The position numbers were made by a program, and so were the translations under genes. Source: DATJKD01 sp963728295 (GTDB taxonomy: Bacteria; Pseudomonadota; Gammaproteobacteria; Steroidobacterales; Steroidobacteraceae). Taken from it: DNA of 64,000 bases. Below are positions 54,781 to 63,985 of this stretch, piece after piece (positions within the stretch are counted from its first letter, which is position 1; every line of letters starts with the position of its first letter). The stretch covers positions 806,001 to 870,000 of the forward strand of contig CAVSKB010000019.1 in NCBI GenBank assembly GCA_963728295.1, in the 5' to 3' direction. The notes under the pieces were generated by a model. It worked only from the letters and a program-made list of their open reading frames with translations, was not told the origin of the DNA and did no database searches.

Positions 54781-54808
54781 TTGCCTTTGGGAGAGAATTA
54801 TCGATAAT
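54781..54808 (+). promoter_or_regulatory. Promoter and operator of the RND operon
   Basis: TTGCCT (54781-54786) and GATAAT (54803-54808) are 16 bases apart. The perfect 12-bp palindrome ATTATCGATAAT (54797-54808) covers the -10. This form resembles operators of FCD-type GntR regulators, and such a regulator is the last gene of the operon. Prediction only. Confidence 0.5.
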
Positions 54809-54842
54809 CGATCACTACCCTAAAGCCGCCATCCCAGCCCCA

Positions 54843-57800
54843 ATGTGGATTGTCCAGGTGGCGCTGCGGCGCCCCTACACCTTCATCGTCCTGGCGCTAC
54901 TCTGCCGTTGTTCGGCGCGCTGACGCTGTTCGGCATGCCCGGACGCCCCGGGATGCCGACAGACATCTTTCCGGACATCCGCATCCCCGTAATCAGCGTC
55001 ACGTTCCAGCTACTCGGGCATGCCGCCGACGAGATGGCTGGTCGCATCACGTCGCAGTTCGAGCGTTCCTCACCACGATCGTCAACGACGTCGAGCACGT
55101 CGAATCGCAGACCTACTCCGGCATCACCGTCATCAAGGTCTTCTTCCAGCCGGGCGTCGACATCAACCTCGCCATGGCGCAGGTCACGGCGTTCGCGCAG
55201 ACCCAGCTGCGGCAATGCCCCCGGGCACCCACGCCGCCGCTGGTCCTGAAGTTCAACGCCTCGACCGTGCCGATCGTCCAGCTCGCGCTGTCGAGCCACG
55301 TCGCTGAGCGAGTCGCAGATCTTCGACTTCGCGATCCAGTTCATCCGTGCCCAGATCGCTACCGTGGCCGGCGCCGCGATTCCGTTCCCGTACGGCGGCG
55401 CCGCGCGCCAGGTGCAGGTGGATCTGCAGCCCGACGCCCTGCGCGCCCACGGGCTCTCGGCCGCGGACGTGAACGCGGCGATCGGCAACCAGAACCTGAT
55501 CCTCCCGGCGGGCACGCAGAAGATCGGCGACGCCGAATACAGCGTGAAGCTCAACGCGAGCCCGCTGTCAGTCGACGGAACTCAACGACCTGCCGATCAA
55601 GGCACGCGAACGGCGCCGTGACCTATGTGCGCGACGTCGCGCATCGTGCACGACGGCCACCCGCCGCAGGTCAACATCGTGCGCGTCGACGGCAAGCGCG
55701 CCGTGCTGATGACGATCCAGAAGACGGGCTCGGCGTCGACGATCGAGCATCGTCGACACCATCAAGGAACGAGCTGCCGCTGGTCCGCGAACAGCTCCCC
55801 GAGGGCATGTCGATCGCGGTGGCGGGCGACCAGTCGGTCTTCGTGAAGGCCGCCGTGCAGCGGCGTGGTGTACGCGAGGGCATCATCGCCGCGGCCCTCA
55901 CGGCGACTCATGATCCTGCTGTTCCTCGGCAGCTGGCGCAGCACGCTGATCATCACGATCTCGATCCCGCTGTCGATCCTGTCCTCGATCATCCTGCTCA
56001 ACGCACTCGGCGAGACCATCAACCTGATGACGCTCGGCGGGCTCGCGCTCGCGGTGGGTATCCTCGTCGACGATGCGACGGTCACCATCGAGAACATCAA
56101 CCGGCATCTCGAGGAAGGCCACGAGCGTCGAATCCGCCATCCTCGAAGGCTCGCGTCAGATCCTCGTGCCCGCACTGGTCTCGACACTGGCGATCTGCAT
56201 CGTGTTCGTGCCGATGTTCCTGCTGTCGGGCGTTGCGCGGTACCTGTTCGTTCCGATGGCCGAAGCCGTCGTGTTCGCGATGCTCGACCTCGTACGTGCT
56301 GTCGCGCACACTCGTGCCGACGCTTGCGAAGTACTGGCTGCGCACGGCGGAGCAGGAGACGGCCGCGGCCGCGATCCGCACGGCAAGTGGCAGCGGTTCC
56401 AGGCACGCTTCGAAGCGCCGATTCGCCGCACTTCGCGAGCGCTATCACGCGGACGCTCGACTCCGCCCTGCGTCACCGCCGCCCGCTCATCGGCGTGTTC
56501 CGCGGCGCCGTGGCGGCGTCGATGTTGCTGATCCCGCTTGCTCGGCCGCAATTTCTTTCCGGACGTCGACTCGGGCCAGATCAAGCTCCACATGCGCGCA
56601 CCCTCGGGCACCCGCGTGGAGCAGACGGCGGCGCTGGTCGACCGGATCGAGGCGGCGCTGCGCAAGGTGATTCCAGCGCGCGAGCTCGCCAAGCATGGTC
56701 GACAACGTCGGCCTGCCCGTTTCGGGCATCAACCTGACCTACCAGACATCGGGTGTCGTCGGCAGCGGCGATGCGGACATCCTGGTCACGCTGACTGGCG
56801 ACCATGCCCCCACGGCCGAGTACGTGCGCTTGCTGCGCGAGCGGCTGCCGCAGCGAATTCCCGGGCACCACCTTCGCGTTCCTGCCGGCGGATATCGTCA
56901 GCCAGATCCTGAACTTCGGCCTGCCGTCGCCGATCGACGTCCAGATCGTCGGGACGAGCCCGAAGAACCGGGACGTCGCGAATCGAGCTGCTCGACTCGC
57001 TGCGACGCGTGCCCGGTCTCGTCGACCTGCGCATACAGCAGAACTTCAACCAGCCCGAGCTGCGTGTCACCACGGATCGCAGCCGCGCCCAGCAGCTTGG
57101 GCTCAGCCAGCGCGACATCGCGAGCAATCTGCTGCTGACGCTGGCAGGCAGTGGGCAGCTGTCGCCGACGTTCTGGCTCGAATCCGAAGACCGGCGTGCA
57201 GTATCCGATCGTCACGCAGGCGCCGCAGTACCGCATGGACTCGCTGGACGACCTGCAGAACATGCCGGTGTCGGGGCCGGGCCAGATCGCAGGTCCTCGG
57301 CGGGCCTCGCGACGATCACGCGTGGTTTCGGGCAGGGCATCGTCACGCACTACGACACCCAGCCCGTCATCGACATCTTCGGCGCAGTGCAGGACCGCGA
57401 CCTCGGTGCCGTCGGCCGCGACATACGAAAGATCCTGGCGGCAGAGGAAGCGAAGCTGCCGAAGGGAACGCGGCTGGTCGCGCGCGGACAGATGCAGACG
57501 ATGACCGATTCCTACACGGGTCTCGCGGTCGGCCTCGTCGGCGCGATCCTGCTGATCTACCTGCTGATCGTGATCAATTTCCAGTCCTGGCTCGATCCCT
57601 TCATCATCATTACGGCGCTGCCCGCCGCCATCGCGGGCATCGCCTGGACGCTGCTGCTCACCGGCACGACCTTGAGCGTGCCCGCGCTCACCGGCGCGAT
57701 CATGTGCATGGGGGTCGCGACCGCGAACAGCATCCTGCTCGTGACCTTTGCGCGCACTCGCATGAACGAAGGCGCGAGCGCCGGGCAGGCGGCGCTCGAC

Positions 57801-58028
57801 GCCGGGTTCACGCGTTTCCGCCCGGTGATCATGACGGCGCTCGCGATGATCATCGGCATGCTGCCCATGGCGCTCGGCCTCGGCGAAGGCGGTGAGCAGA
57901 ACGCTCCGCTCGGCCGCGCGGTCATCGGCGGCCTCCTGTTCGCAACGGTCGCGACGCTGTTCTTCGTGCCGACCGTCTTCGCGGCACTGCACGACCGCGG
58001 ACGATCGAAAGTGCGCGCGGCAGGTTGA
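54843..58028 (+). CDS. RND efflux transporter permease (about 20 frame breaks)
   Basis: A proton-driven RND pump subunit of about 1,055 residues once frames are joined. It begins WIVQVALRRPYTFIVLAL and runs through PGRPGMPTDIFPDIRIPVIS, VNDVEHVESQTYSGITVIKV, VPIVQLALSS, NLILPAGTQKIGDAEYSVKL, then LFLGSWRSTLIITISIPLSI, TLGGLALAVGILVDDATVTI (charged relay helix TM4), and in the second half QFKIKLH-like periplasmic parts, VINFQSWLDPFIIITALPAA, MGVATANSILLVTFARTRMN and a stop at 58028. The many one-base gains and losses (for example near 54902, 55070, 55750, 56127, 56543) leave all motifs intact, so a poor local sequence is more likely than decay. Substrate unknown. Confidence 0.85.
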
Positions 58029-58062
58029 CGGCCGCGCCGTACCACACCGAAGAGAGTTGCCA

Positions 58063-59256
58063 ATGGACTTGCGGTATTCGACCGAACAGCAGCGCCGGCA
58101 TCGCGGCTTTGCCCGCGGTGGAGTTGTCATTGCAGTCATGATCGTCGCGCTTGCGGCCTGGGGGCTCGTCTCCGCCCACCGCGCCCGGGCGCAGCGCCAG
58201 GAGGCCGTCGACGCGCAGTCCGTGGTGACGGTGGCGACGACCACTCCCCAGCGCCGCGAGTGAAGCCGCCGAAGTGACGCTGCCAGGTAGCGTGCAGGCG
58301 GACTACGAGGCTGCCGATCTACGCGCGCACTGCCGGCTACCTGAAGCGCTGGCTGGTCGATATCGGCACGCCCGTGAAGTCCGGCCAGGTGCTCGCCGAG
58401 ATCGATGCTCCGGAACTCGATCAGCAGCTGCGCCAGGCGGAGGCGGATGTCGCGACGGCGCGCGCCAATCGGGACATCGCCGATGTCACGGCGGAACGCT
58501 GGCGCGGACTGCGCGACACGGATTCCGTTTCGAAACAGGAAGCGGACGAGAAAATCAGCTTCGCCGCGAGCACCGCGGCACAGCTGCAGGCTCGGCGCGA
58601 GGCCAATGTGCAGCGCCTGCGCGAGATGTACGGCTTCAAGAAGATCGTTGCGCCGTTTGATGGGGTGGTTACTGCGCGCAACACGGATGTCGGGCAGCTC
58701 ATCAGCGCCGGCAGCAGCTCGGGTCCGGAGCTGTTTCGCATTGCCGACACGCGGCGCCTGCGGGTCTACGTCCACGTGCCGCAGACCTATGCTGCGGCCA
58801 TGACACCCGGCCTCGTCGCCAGGGTTGATTTTTCCGGACCGGCCCGGAAAGAGCTACGAAGCCACGCTCGAGCGCACATCGAGCGCACTCGACGTCGCCT
58901 CCCGGACGCTGCTCGCGCAGCTAATCATCGACAACACGCAGAATGAGCTGCTGCCAGGTGCGTACGCCGAAGTTCACTTCGAGCTGCCGGCCGACCAGCA
59001 ATCAGAATCGCTACGGGTTCCCGCCAATACGCTGCTCTTCCGTAACGACGGATTGCGTGTCGCCACCGTGGACGCGAACGGCCGCGTCGTCACGAAGCCG
59101 GTCGTCATCGGTCGCGACTACGGGACCGAGATCGAGATAGTGCAGGGTCTGGGGAAAGACGACGTATTGATCATCAATCCACCCGATTCGCTCACGGAAC
59201 AGGCCAAGGTCCGGATCGCCCGGCCGGCGGCGACACCCTCCCCTGCCACGTCATGA
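58063..59256 (+). CDS. RND periplasmic adaptor (membrane fusion protein; frame breaks)
   Basis: The periplasmic adaptor that joins the RND pump to the outer-membrane channel. ATG 58063 (AGAGAG upstream) begins a short head and a membrane anchor (GGVVIAVMIVALAAWGLVSA). Breaks near 58262 and 58318 precede YLKRWLVDIGTPVKSGQVLA (lipoyl/barrel half), the hairpin TARANRDIADVTAERWRGL, FKKIVAPFDGVVTARNTDVG and a third near 58845. The end reads FELPADQQSESLRVPANTLL and GLGKDDVLIINPPDSL. The stop overlaps the next ATG. About 395 residues. Confidence 0.88.
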
Positions 59257-60692
59257 AGCTGAGGACCGTCATTTTCGGGTGCGCGGGCGCGGTGTTCGCC
59301 TGCGCCTGCTCGCTGGCGCCGGACTACGACGCGCCGCCCGCATTACCCCAGCCACAGGTGGACGCTTTTCGCGAGGGGGGTGAGTGGCTCCCTGCTGCAC
59401 CCGCGGACACCGCAGGGCAGGATGCCTGGTGGCAGGCCTTCGGCGATCCGCAGCTGGACGGACTGCAGCAACAGCTGCGTGATGCGAACCCCGACCTGGA
59501 CGCCGCGGTCGCGCGGTACCAGCAGGCGCGCTCGGTCGCCCGCCGCACGTGGTCGAATGTATTTCCGACCGTCGATGCCGACGCGTCCTTTCAACGGGAG
59601 CACACCTCGGCCAATGCGCCCAGCTCGGACGGTGATCGGGTCCTCAGGAACGATTTCTCCGCCGACGCCGCCTTGTCGTGGGAAATAGATCTCTTCGGAC
59701 GTCTGCGTAACGCGGCCGATGCCGCCGCCAAGCGTGCCGACGCCAGCGCCGGTGATCTGGCGGCGATCCGGCTTTCCCTGCAGGCGGAGCTCGCCGCCAG
59801 CTATTTCTCGTTGCGCGGCGCGGATGCGACGCTCGTTCTGCTCGAAGACACTGTCGATGCCTACACCCGGGCGCTCGATCTCACGCGCAACCGTTACAAC
59901 GGCGGTATTGCTTCGGCAGCCGATGTCGACCAGGCCGAAACTCAGCTGCAGGCGGCGCATGCGCAGCTCGCCGCGGTGCGACTGCAGCGAGCGCAGCTCG
60001 AGCACGCGATCGCGGTGCTGCTCGGCCTGCCTCCCGCGCTGTTCGCGCTCGAGCGCGCGCCGCTGGTCGGCGATCCGCCACCCATTGCGGTCGGCCTGCC
60101 ATCGACGTTGCTTCAGCGGCGCCCCGACGTAGCGAGCGCGGAGCGAAGGGTCGCTGCCGCGAACGCGGACATCGGCGTCGCACGCGCCGCCTGGTTCCCG
60201 GTGTTCTCGCTGGGTGCGCTGGCGGGCTACGAAAGCACCGAGTCATCGAACTGGTTCGAGGCACCCAGCCGTTTCTGGGCCCTGGGCACGGCGGCCAGCA
60301 TTCCGCTACTGGATGCCGGCGGTCGCAGCGCCTTGAATCGGCAGGCGCGGGCTGCCTTCGACGAGGCCGCCGCGAACTATCGCAGCGTCGCGCTGACCGC
60401 CTATCGCGAAGTGGAGGACAACCTCGCGGCTCTGCGCCATCTCGCCGACCAGCTGGACGCAAGCGAGGCCGCGTCCAGCTCCGCTCAGCGCGCGGCCTAC
60501 CACGCGAGACAACGCTACACGGCCGGCGTCGCGGACTACATCGAGGTCACCACGACCCAGACTTCTGCGCTGCTCGCGCAACGTACTGCGCTCGAAACAC
60601 GGGTGTCACGCATGAACGCATCCGTCGCACTCGTACGCGCGCTCGGCGGCGGCTGGACTCCCGACCAGCTGAATCGACCCCTTCTGCCATGA
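59253..60692 (+). CDS. Outer-membrane efflux channel lipoprotein (NodT/TolC-like)
   Basis: A 479-residue outer-membrane channel subunit of the RND system. The signal peptide ends at a lipobox (VFACAC). The family signature DAWWQAFGDPQLDGLQQQLR lies near residue 62, the two coiled-coil/barrel repeats follow (ARYQQARSVARRTWSNVFPT; NRYNGGIASAADVDQAETQL and later RQRYTAGVADYIEVTTTQTS), and GLPSTLLQRRPDVASAERRV marks the repeat junction. The gene is intact, in contrast to the pump gene before it, and overlaps both neighbours by 4 bp. Confidence 0.94.
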   Translation: MKLRTVIFGCAGAVFACACSLAPDYDAPPALPQPQVDAFREGGEWLPAAPADTAGQDAWWQAFGDPQLDGLQQQLRDANPDLDAAVARYQQARSVARRTWSNVFPTVDADASFQREHTSANAPSSDGDRVLRNDFSADAALSWEIDLFGRLRNAADAAAKRADASAGDLAAIRLSLQAELAASYFSLRGADATLVLLEDTVDAYTRALDLTRNRYNGGIASAADVDQAETQLQAAHAQLAAVRLQRAQLEHAIAVLLGLPPALFALERAPLVGDPPPIAVGLPSTLLQRRPDVASAERRVAAANADIGVARAAWFPVFSLGALAGYESTESSNWFEAPSRFWALGTAASIPLLDAGGRSALNRQARAAFDEAAANYRSVALTAYREVEDNLAALRHLADQLDASEAASSSAQRAAYHARQRYTAGVADYIEVTTTQTSALLAQRTALETRVSRMNASVALVRALGGGWTPDQLNRPLLP

Positions 60693-61339
60693 ACGACCTC
60701 GAGATCAAGCGCACCTGCATGCGCGACCGCGTGCGCGACGTACTCGTGGCCCGTATCCTCGATGGCACCTATCCCGCCGGTCAGCGGCTCAAGGAACTGT
60801 CGCTGGCGCGCGAGTTCAACGTGAGCCAGGCACCGATCCGCGAGGCGCTGCGCGAGCTCGAGGCCTCGGGCCTCGTGTATTCGGAGCGCTATCGCGGTAC
60901 GCGGGTGCGTGGCACGGATCTGCAGGAAATGCGCGAGTCCTACGAGCTGCGCATGGTGCTCGAGGTGCGCGCCGTCGAGCTTGGGGTGCCGTATCCGCCG
61001 GAGGTGTTGGCGGCACTTACCGGGCATCTTTCGGGCATGTCACTGGCTTTTGATCGAAACGACCTGCAGAACTTCGCCGAACAGGCTTTGCTGATGCATC
61101 GGCAGCTGGTCCTGGCAAGCGGTAACCGCACGTTCCTCAATGCCTGGGACTCGCTGCACTGGGAGGTTCGTGGCCGGGTCGCCCTGCAGCGCATCGCAGG
61201 GCGCCGTGAAGAGCTCAAGGCGTTCATCGAGCTGCACGAGTCCCTGCTTGCGAAGCTGCGGCAGGGCAACGTCTTGGCGGCGACGAAGGATCTGCGCACT
61301 ATCTTTTCGCGCATCGCCAGGCTCTTCAGCGCCGACTGA
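60689..61339 (+). CDS. GntR-family (FCD type) regulator of the efflux operon
   Basis: A 216-residue repressor-type regulator. The winged helix-turn-helix is at residues 10-70 (ILDGTYPAGQRLKELSLARE, then FNVSQAPIREALRELEASGL). The C-terminal all-helical FCD ligand domain follows: ESYELRMVLEVRAVELGV, the metal/ligand His in ALLMHRQLVLASGNRTF and FIELHESLLAKLRQGN. The start overlaps the channel gene's stop, so it is the fourth gene of the operon and probably controls it through the palindrome at 54797-54808. Confidence 0.92.
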   Translation: MNDLEIKRTCMRDRVRDVLVARILDGTYPAGQRLKELSLAREFNVSQAPIREALRELEASGLVYSERYRGTRVRGTDLQEMRESYELRMVLEVRAVELGVPYPPEVLAALTGHLSGMSLAFDRNDLQNFAEQALLMHRQLVLASGNRTFLNAWDSLHWEVRGRVALQRIAGRREELKAFIELHESLLAKLRQGNVLAATKDLRTIFSRIARLFSAD

Positions 61340-61393
61340 GGACATGTCTGGCGGCGATTCCGGCGAGTATGATCCGGCAGAGGGAAGGCCCTC

Positions 61394-61870
61394 ATGCGCA
61401 CATCGATACTCGCAATCGCCTCGGTCCTGGGACTCATCCTGGCAAGCTGCGACCGCGCCGCGGACACGCCACCCGCTGATCCGCCCACAGGGGCGGAATC
61501 CGCGGCACCGGCGGCGGCACCCGTCGCGCCCGCACCAGGCACTACGGCCGCTGGGGCCGACACCAGCGGGCGCAGCTCGACATTCCGTGCGCAGGGTAAC
61601 GAGCCTGGCTGGATGGCGGAGGTCCAACTCAGCGACCAGCCGTCGATGCATGCCGAGGTGGACTACGGCAATACACGGTTCGAGATCTCGAACGCGATCG
61701 AGGACCAGACGGGCTGGAGCGGAACGGCCGCCGACGGTACGCAGGTGACGCTTCGATTCGAGCGCGTCGAATGCCTCGACAACATGAGCGGCGAGAAATT
61801 CGAAGCCAAAGCCGTCCTTGCAGCCGCCGGCAAGGAGTACCAGGGCTGCGGCCGGTTCCGATCGAACTGA
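61394..61870 (+). CDS. Lipoprotein with COG3650-like domain
   Basis: A 158-residue lipoprotein. The signal ends in the lipobox LILASC. A Pro/Ala/Gly/Thr-rich linker occupies residues 24-60, then a compact domain: FRAQGNEPGWMAEVQLSD, an SGTAADGTQVTLRFERVECLD segment in two strands, and a Cys pair (VECLDNMSG and QGCGRF). The GNEPGW and paired Cys fit the small lipoprotein/heat-shock HslJ-neighbour family COG3650; function unknown. GGAAGG lies just before the ATG. Confidence 0.75.
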   Translation: MRTSILAIASVLGLILASCDRAADTPPADPPTGAESAAPAAAPVAPAPGTTAAGADTSGRSSTFRAQGNEPGWMAEVQLSDQPSMHAEVDYGNTRFEISNAIEDQTGWSGTAADGTQVTLRFERVECLDNMSGEKFEAKAVLAAAGKEYQGCGRFRSN

Positions 61871-61959
61871 TCCGGCCGTGAACAGAACCCGGTGCCTTTC
61901 CCGCGAAATCCGCTAATCTTTGGGGGGTGAATCGTCCCATCTACCCTGACGGAGATTGA

Positions 61960-62082
61960 ATGGCCAAACCCAACTACGCCCACCAGAAGAAGCAGCGCGA
62001 GGAAGCCGCCAGAAAGAAGCGCGAGGAAAAGCAGCAGCGCCGCCAGCAGAAGAAGGAAGAGACTCCTCCGCCCGTAGCCTGA
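61960..62082 (+). CDS. Very small, highly basic protein
   Basis: A 40-residue frame beginning AKPNYAHQKKQREEAARKKR and then a Gln/Lys/Arg/Glu helix, ending in a Pro tail. CTGACGGAG lies upstream of ATG 61960. Short proteins with the same AKPNY-x-x-x-K-x-QRE start are common in proteobacteria and are annotated only as hypothetical. Probably nucleic-acid binding by charge, which is inference. Confidence 0.6.
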   Translation: MAKPNYAHQKKQREEAARKKREEKQQRRQQKKEETPPPVA

Positions 62083-62219
62083 TGCGGAACCAGCACCCGT
62101 GTGTCCGGAATGGACCAGCGCGGCAACGCGCAAACGCCGATGTCGGGCTAACTGACTGCCGACGATTCGCTAGCGTTTGCCTCCGCCGAGCAGTCGGCTC
62201 GGCAGGGACAACAGGAACC

Positions 62220-62873
62220 TCAGGACGTCGACCAGCGCGCCGGAAGAGGACCGATCGCCGAGCTATTCCAAATGCCGGAATAATGCGGGTCATGGTCGAA
62301 TCGGCGCATCGTGCCGGACGGCACCTGCACGCCGAGCTGAGCGAGATCCCGCTCGAGAAAAGTCCGGATGAAATCCTCTCGCCAGGCGGTGCTCGCCCGT
62401 TCCGAGCGCGCCAGGAAGGAGCGCGGAAATCCGCCACGCAACCAAAGTCGGTTCAGATCCGGCCTTTCAAGCTCGTCGAGCGTAAAGCCGCTCATCTCGA
62501 CGATCTCGATCCTGCCCGCGAGCGTTTCGGAGGTCTGACGCAACAGGTCCGGAGATGCGCTGCCCAGAATGAGGAATCGCGCGCGTACCGGGCGCCGGTC
62601 CAGCAACACGCGAAGTACGCCAAATAGATTCGGGCGTAACTGGACTTCATCGATGACCACCAGCCCGCGCAATGGCTCCAGCGCCGTCATCGGCTCCGCG
62701 AGGCGTGCGAGATCGACGGGATTCTCCAGGTCGAAGTACGTGCTCCGGGAACCCTTGATCAACTGCCGCGCCAGCGTGGTTTTTCCGCACTGACGCGGCC
62801 CCAGCAAAGCGACTGCCGGGCTCGTCTTGAGGCTGGCGCGCAGGCGGCCTAGAAGACCGGAGCGTTTAACCAT
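62220..62873 (-). pseudogene. AAA_14/DUF4143-type ATPase, truncated
   Basis: ATG 62873 starts a P-loop ATPase: AVALLGPRQCGKTTLARQLI (Walker A), STYFDLENPVDLARL, GLVVIDEVQLRPNLFGVLRV (Walker B) and FLILGSASPDLLRQTSETLA, then WLRGGFPRSFLARSERASTA and TFLERDLAQLG. Full members have about 380-400 residues. Here the reading frame breaks near 62290 after MRRF and ends at 217 residues; the following bases match the family only as far as HYSGIWNSS. The DUF4143 nuclease-like tail is lost. It lies directly beside the intron-split tRNA, a usual place for mobile or addiction-type genes. Confidence 0.75.
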
Positions 62874-62874
62874 A

Positions 62875-62911
62875 CCTTGAATATTGTGCGATGTCCGCTC
62901 AATATTCAAGG
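62875..62911. repeat. Perfect inverted repeat between tRNA 3' end and ATPase start
   Basis: CCTTGAATATTG (62875-62886) and CAATATTCAAGG (62900-62911) are exact inverse copies with a 13-base loop. It touches the tRNA CCA end on one side and lies 1 base from the ATPase ATG on the other. It may be an operator for the ATPase gene, a processing hairpin for the tRNA, or a remnant of an insertion boundary. Confidence 0.85.
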
Positions 62912-63221
62912 TGGTGGGCCCGGTAGGATTCGAACCTACGACCAAGGGATTCACGTTGCCCCGATGTTTCCATCGGGCGTGGACTATCTCTTCACCCTCG
63001 GCCCTGGCCGGTCGGGTGCGGGATGCTCGCTGCCTGTCATCAAGGGCGCTTGAGCCCTCAGGTAGTCTCTGCACCTTCCGACGGTGTACCGCCGGCTCGG
63101 CTCAGGGTTGCCATCAGCCTCGCTGGAAGGGTTCCCTGAATTCTTCCCGTTCACCACGCGAGTTACTCCGCGTGGGCACCTTTCGATGAGTCCCCTGCAC
63201 TAACCGCTGTGCTACAGGCCC
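62912..63221 (-). tRNA. tRNA-Ile(CAU), split by a group I intron
   Basis: Exons are 63186-63221 (36 nt) and 62912-62951 (40 nt, CCA encoded); together 76 nt. The cloverleaf is complete: acceptor GGGCCTG with CGGGCCC, D stem GCAC/GTGC, anticodon stem GGGGA/TCCCT with loop CTCATAA, T arm GTAGG-TTCGAAT-CCTAC. The CAU anticodon with this body is the Ile2 tRNA whose C34 is changed to lysidine by TilS to read AUA. The intron lies between positions 36 and 37. Confidence 0.95.
62952..63185 (-). ncRNA. Group I intron (tRNA-Ile(CAU) type, Azoarcus-like)
   Basis: A 234-nt intron in the anticodon loop. P1 forms from exon CAU plus CGAAAGGUG: CAUC-GAAA-GGUG, with the U·G wobble at the 5' splice site and GUG as internal guide. 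P2 is CCACGCG/CGCGTGG. The core has GATGGCAACCCTGAGCCGAG (P4-P6 strand), GGTGCAGAGACTACC (P3'/P7) and GGTGAAGAGATAGTCC (P8/P7'). P9 is CCCGATG-GAAA-CATCGGG. The last base is G (omega-G). These match the known Azoarcus tRNA-Ile intron element by element. No open frame for a homing enzyme lies inside. Confidence 0.93.
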
Positions 63222-63324
63222 ATACGCAAATCCTACACGTTTTGGGCCGTTAGTTGGATGGTCGGCGAAGCTTCTCCGGCAGGAAACAGCAATCTGCGGT
63301 ACCGCACTGCGTGGTCGCCCGACG

Positions 63325-63566
63325 GCAATCGCACTTGTGAAAGCTCACGGAGGCCTCTGCACGCGTTGCGGCTATTCACGCAACGCTCGATAGCTGGCAA
63401 ATCGCTCGCTAGACGTCATGAGGTCGAAGCGAGGAAGTGCAACTTATTGTGTTCGAATTGCCATGCGGAGGTTCACCGCCTTGCGCAGCGAGCGTGCGTA
63501 GTCGCTGGATCACTGGAGGAACTGTGCTCGTCCATCCGGTCATCCGCGCTTAGGACTTTTCGCTGA
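63325..63566 (+). pseudogene. HNH endonuclease remnant
   Basis: Two parts of an HNH nuclease lie in different frames. The first reads ALVKAHGGLCTRCGYSRNAR (zinc CxxC knuckle), the second SIAGKSLARRHEVEARKCNL followed by LCSNCHAEVHR (second CxxC and final HNH His). The central stretch with the first catalytic His is missing, roughly 12-15 codons. The start of the frame at 63258 is not supported by similarity. It lies about 100 bp from the 5' end of the intron-split tRNA, on the opposite strand. Confidence 0.65.
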
Positions 63567-63578
63567 GGACGCGCGTGA

Positions 63579-63985
63579 TCAAGGCTTGTCGCCCTGGCCT
63601 GGCTGCATCGCCTGCTTGCGGCCTTCGACTACGTAGTAGATCAGGAGCGCGAGGCCTACGCCGATCGGCATCAGCGCAAACCACGCGACATCGCGGCCCG
63701 CGACCTCTTGGAGCGCGACGAACAGCCCCACGCCGACGAAGGTCCAGATCATCCCGGTAAGCAGGTGCCTGCGGCTTCCGGTCGTAGGTTGAACGACCTG
63801 AAGAACGTCTCCGGCAGTGGCGGCAACTCCATGCCCCGCTCGATCGCGGCCATGCGTTCCTTGTGATGCGCCTCGACGATGTCCCGCCTGCGGCGGTAGT
63901 CGATGATCGCGAACACGATCGGGATCGAGAGCGACATGATGATCGCGACGATGGGGATGAATACCGCGACGGCGTCTTCGGACAT
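63579..63985 (-). CDS. DUF6249-type membrane protein (one frame break)
   Basis: A two- or three-pass membrane protein of about 134 residues. It starts SEDAVAVFIPIVAIIMSLSI with the first helix, then a charged loop (DYRRRRDIVEAHHKERMAAI) and GMELPPLPE. A +1 break near 63772 leads into LLTGMIWTFVGVGLFVALQE, WFALMPIGVGLALLIYYVVE and the end GRKQAMQPGQGDKP at 63579. The plan (helix, ERMAAIERGMELP, two helices) is that of DUF6249 proteins, often found beside sigma-factor and anti-sigma genes; function unknown. Confidence 0.75.

Noticed and set aside
7530..57200. Every inserted base at a frame break seems to fall exactly between two codons, as if a fourth base were read.
   Set aside because: Any +1 shift can be written as codons, one spare base, codons, so the pattern is forced by the way the break is described. 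It is not evidence for four-base decoding or polymorphism at wobble sites.
54843..58028. The RND permease as a decayed pseudogene.
   Set aside because: About 20 breaks occur but motifs, codon bias and the intact, overlapping downstream genes argue for poor local sequence rather than decay.
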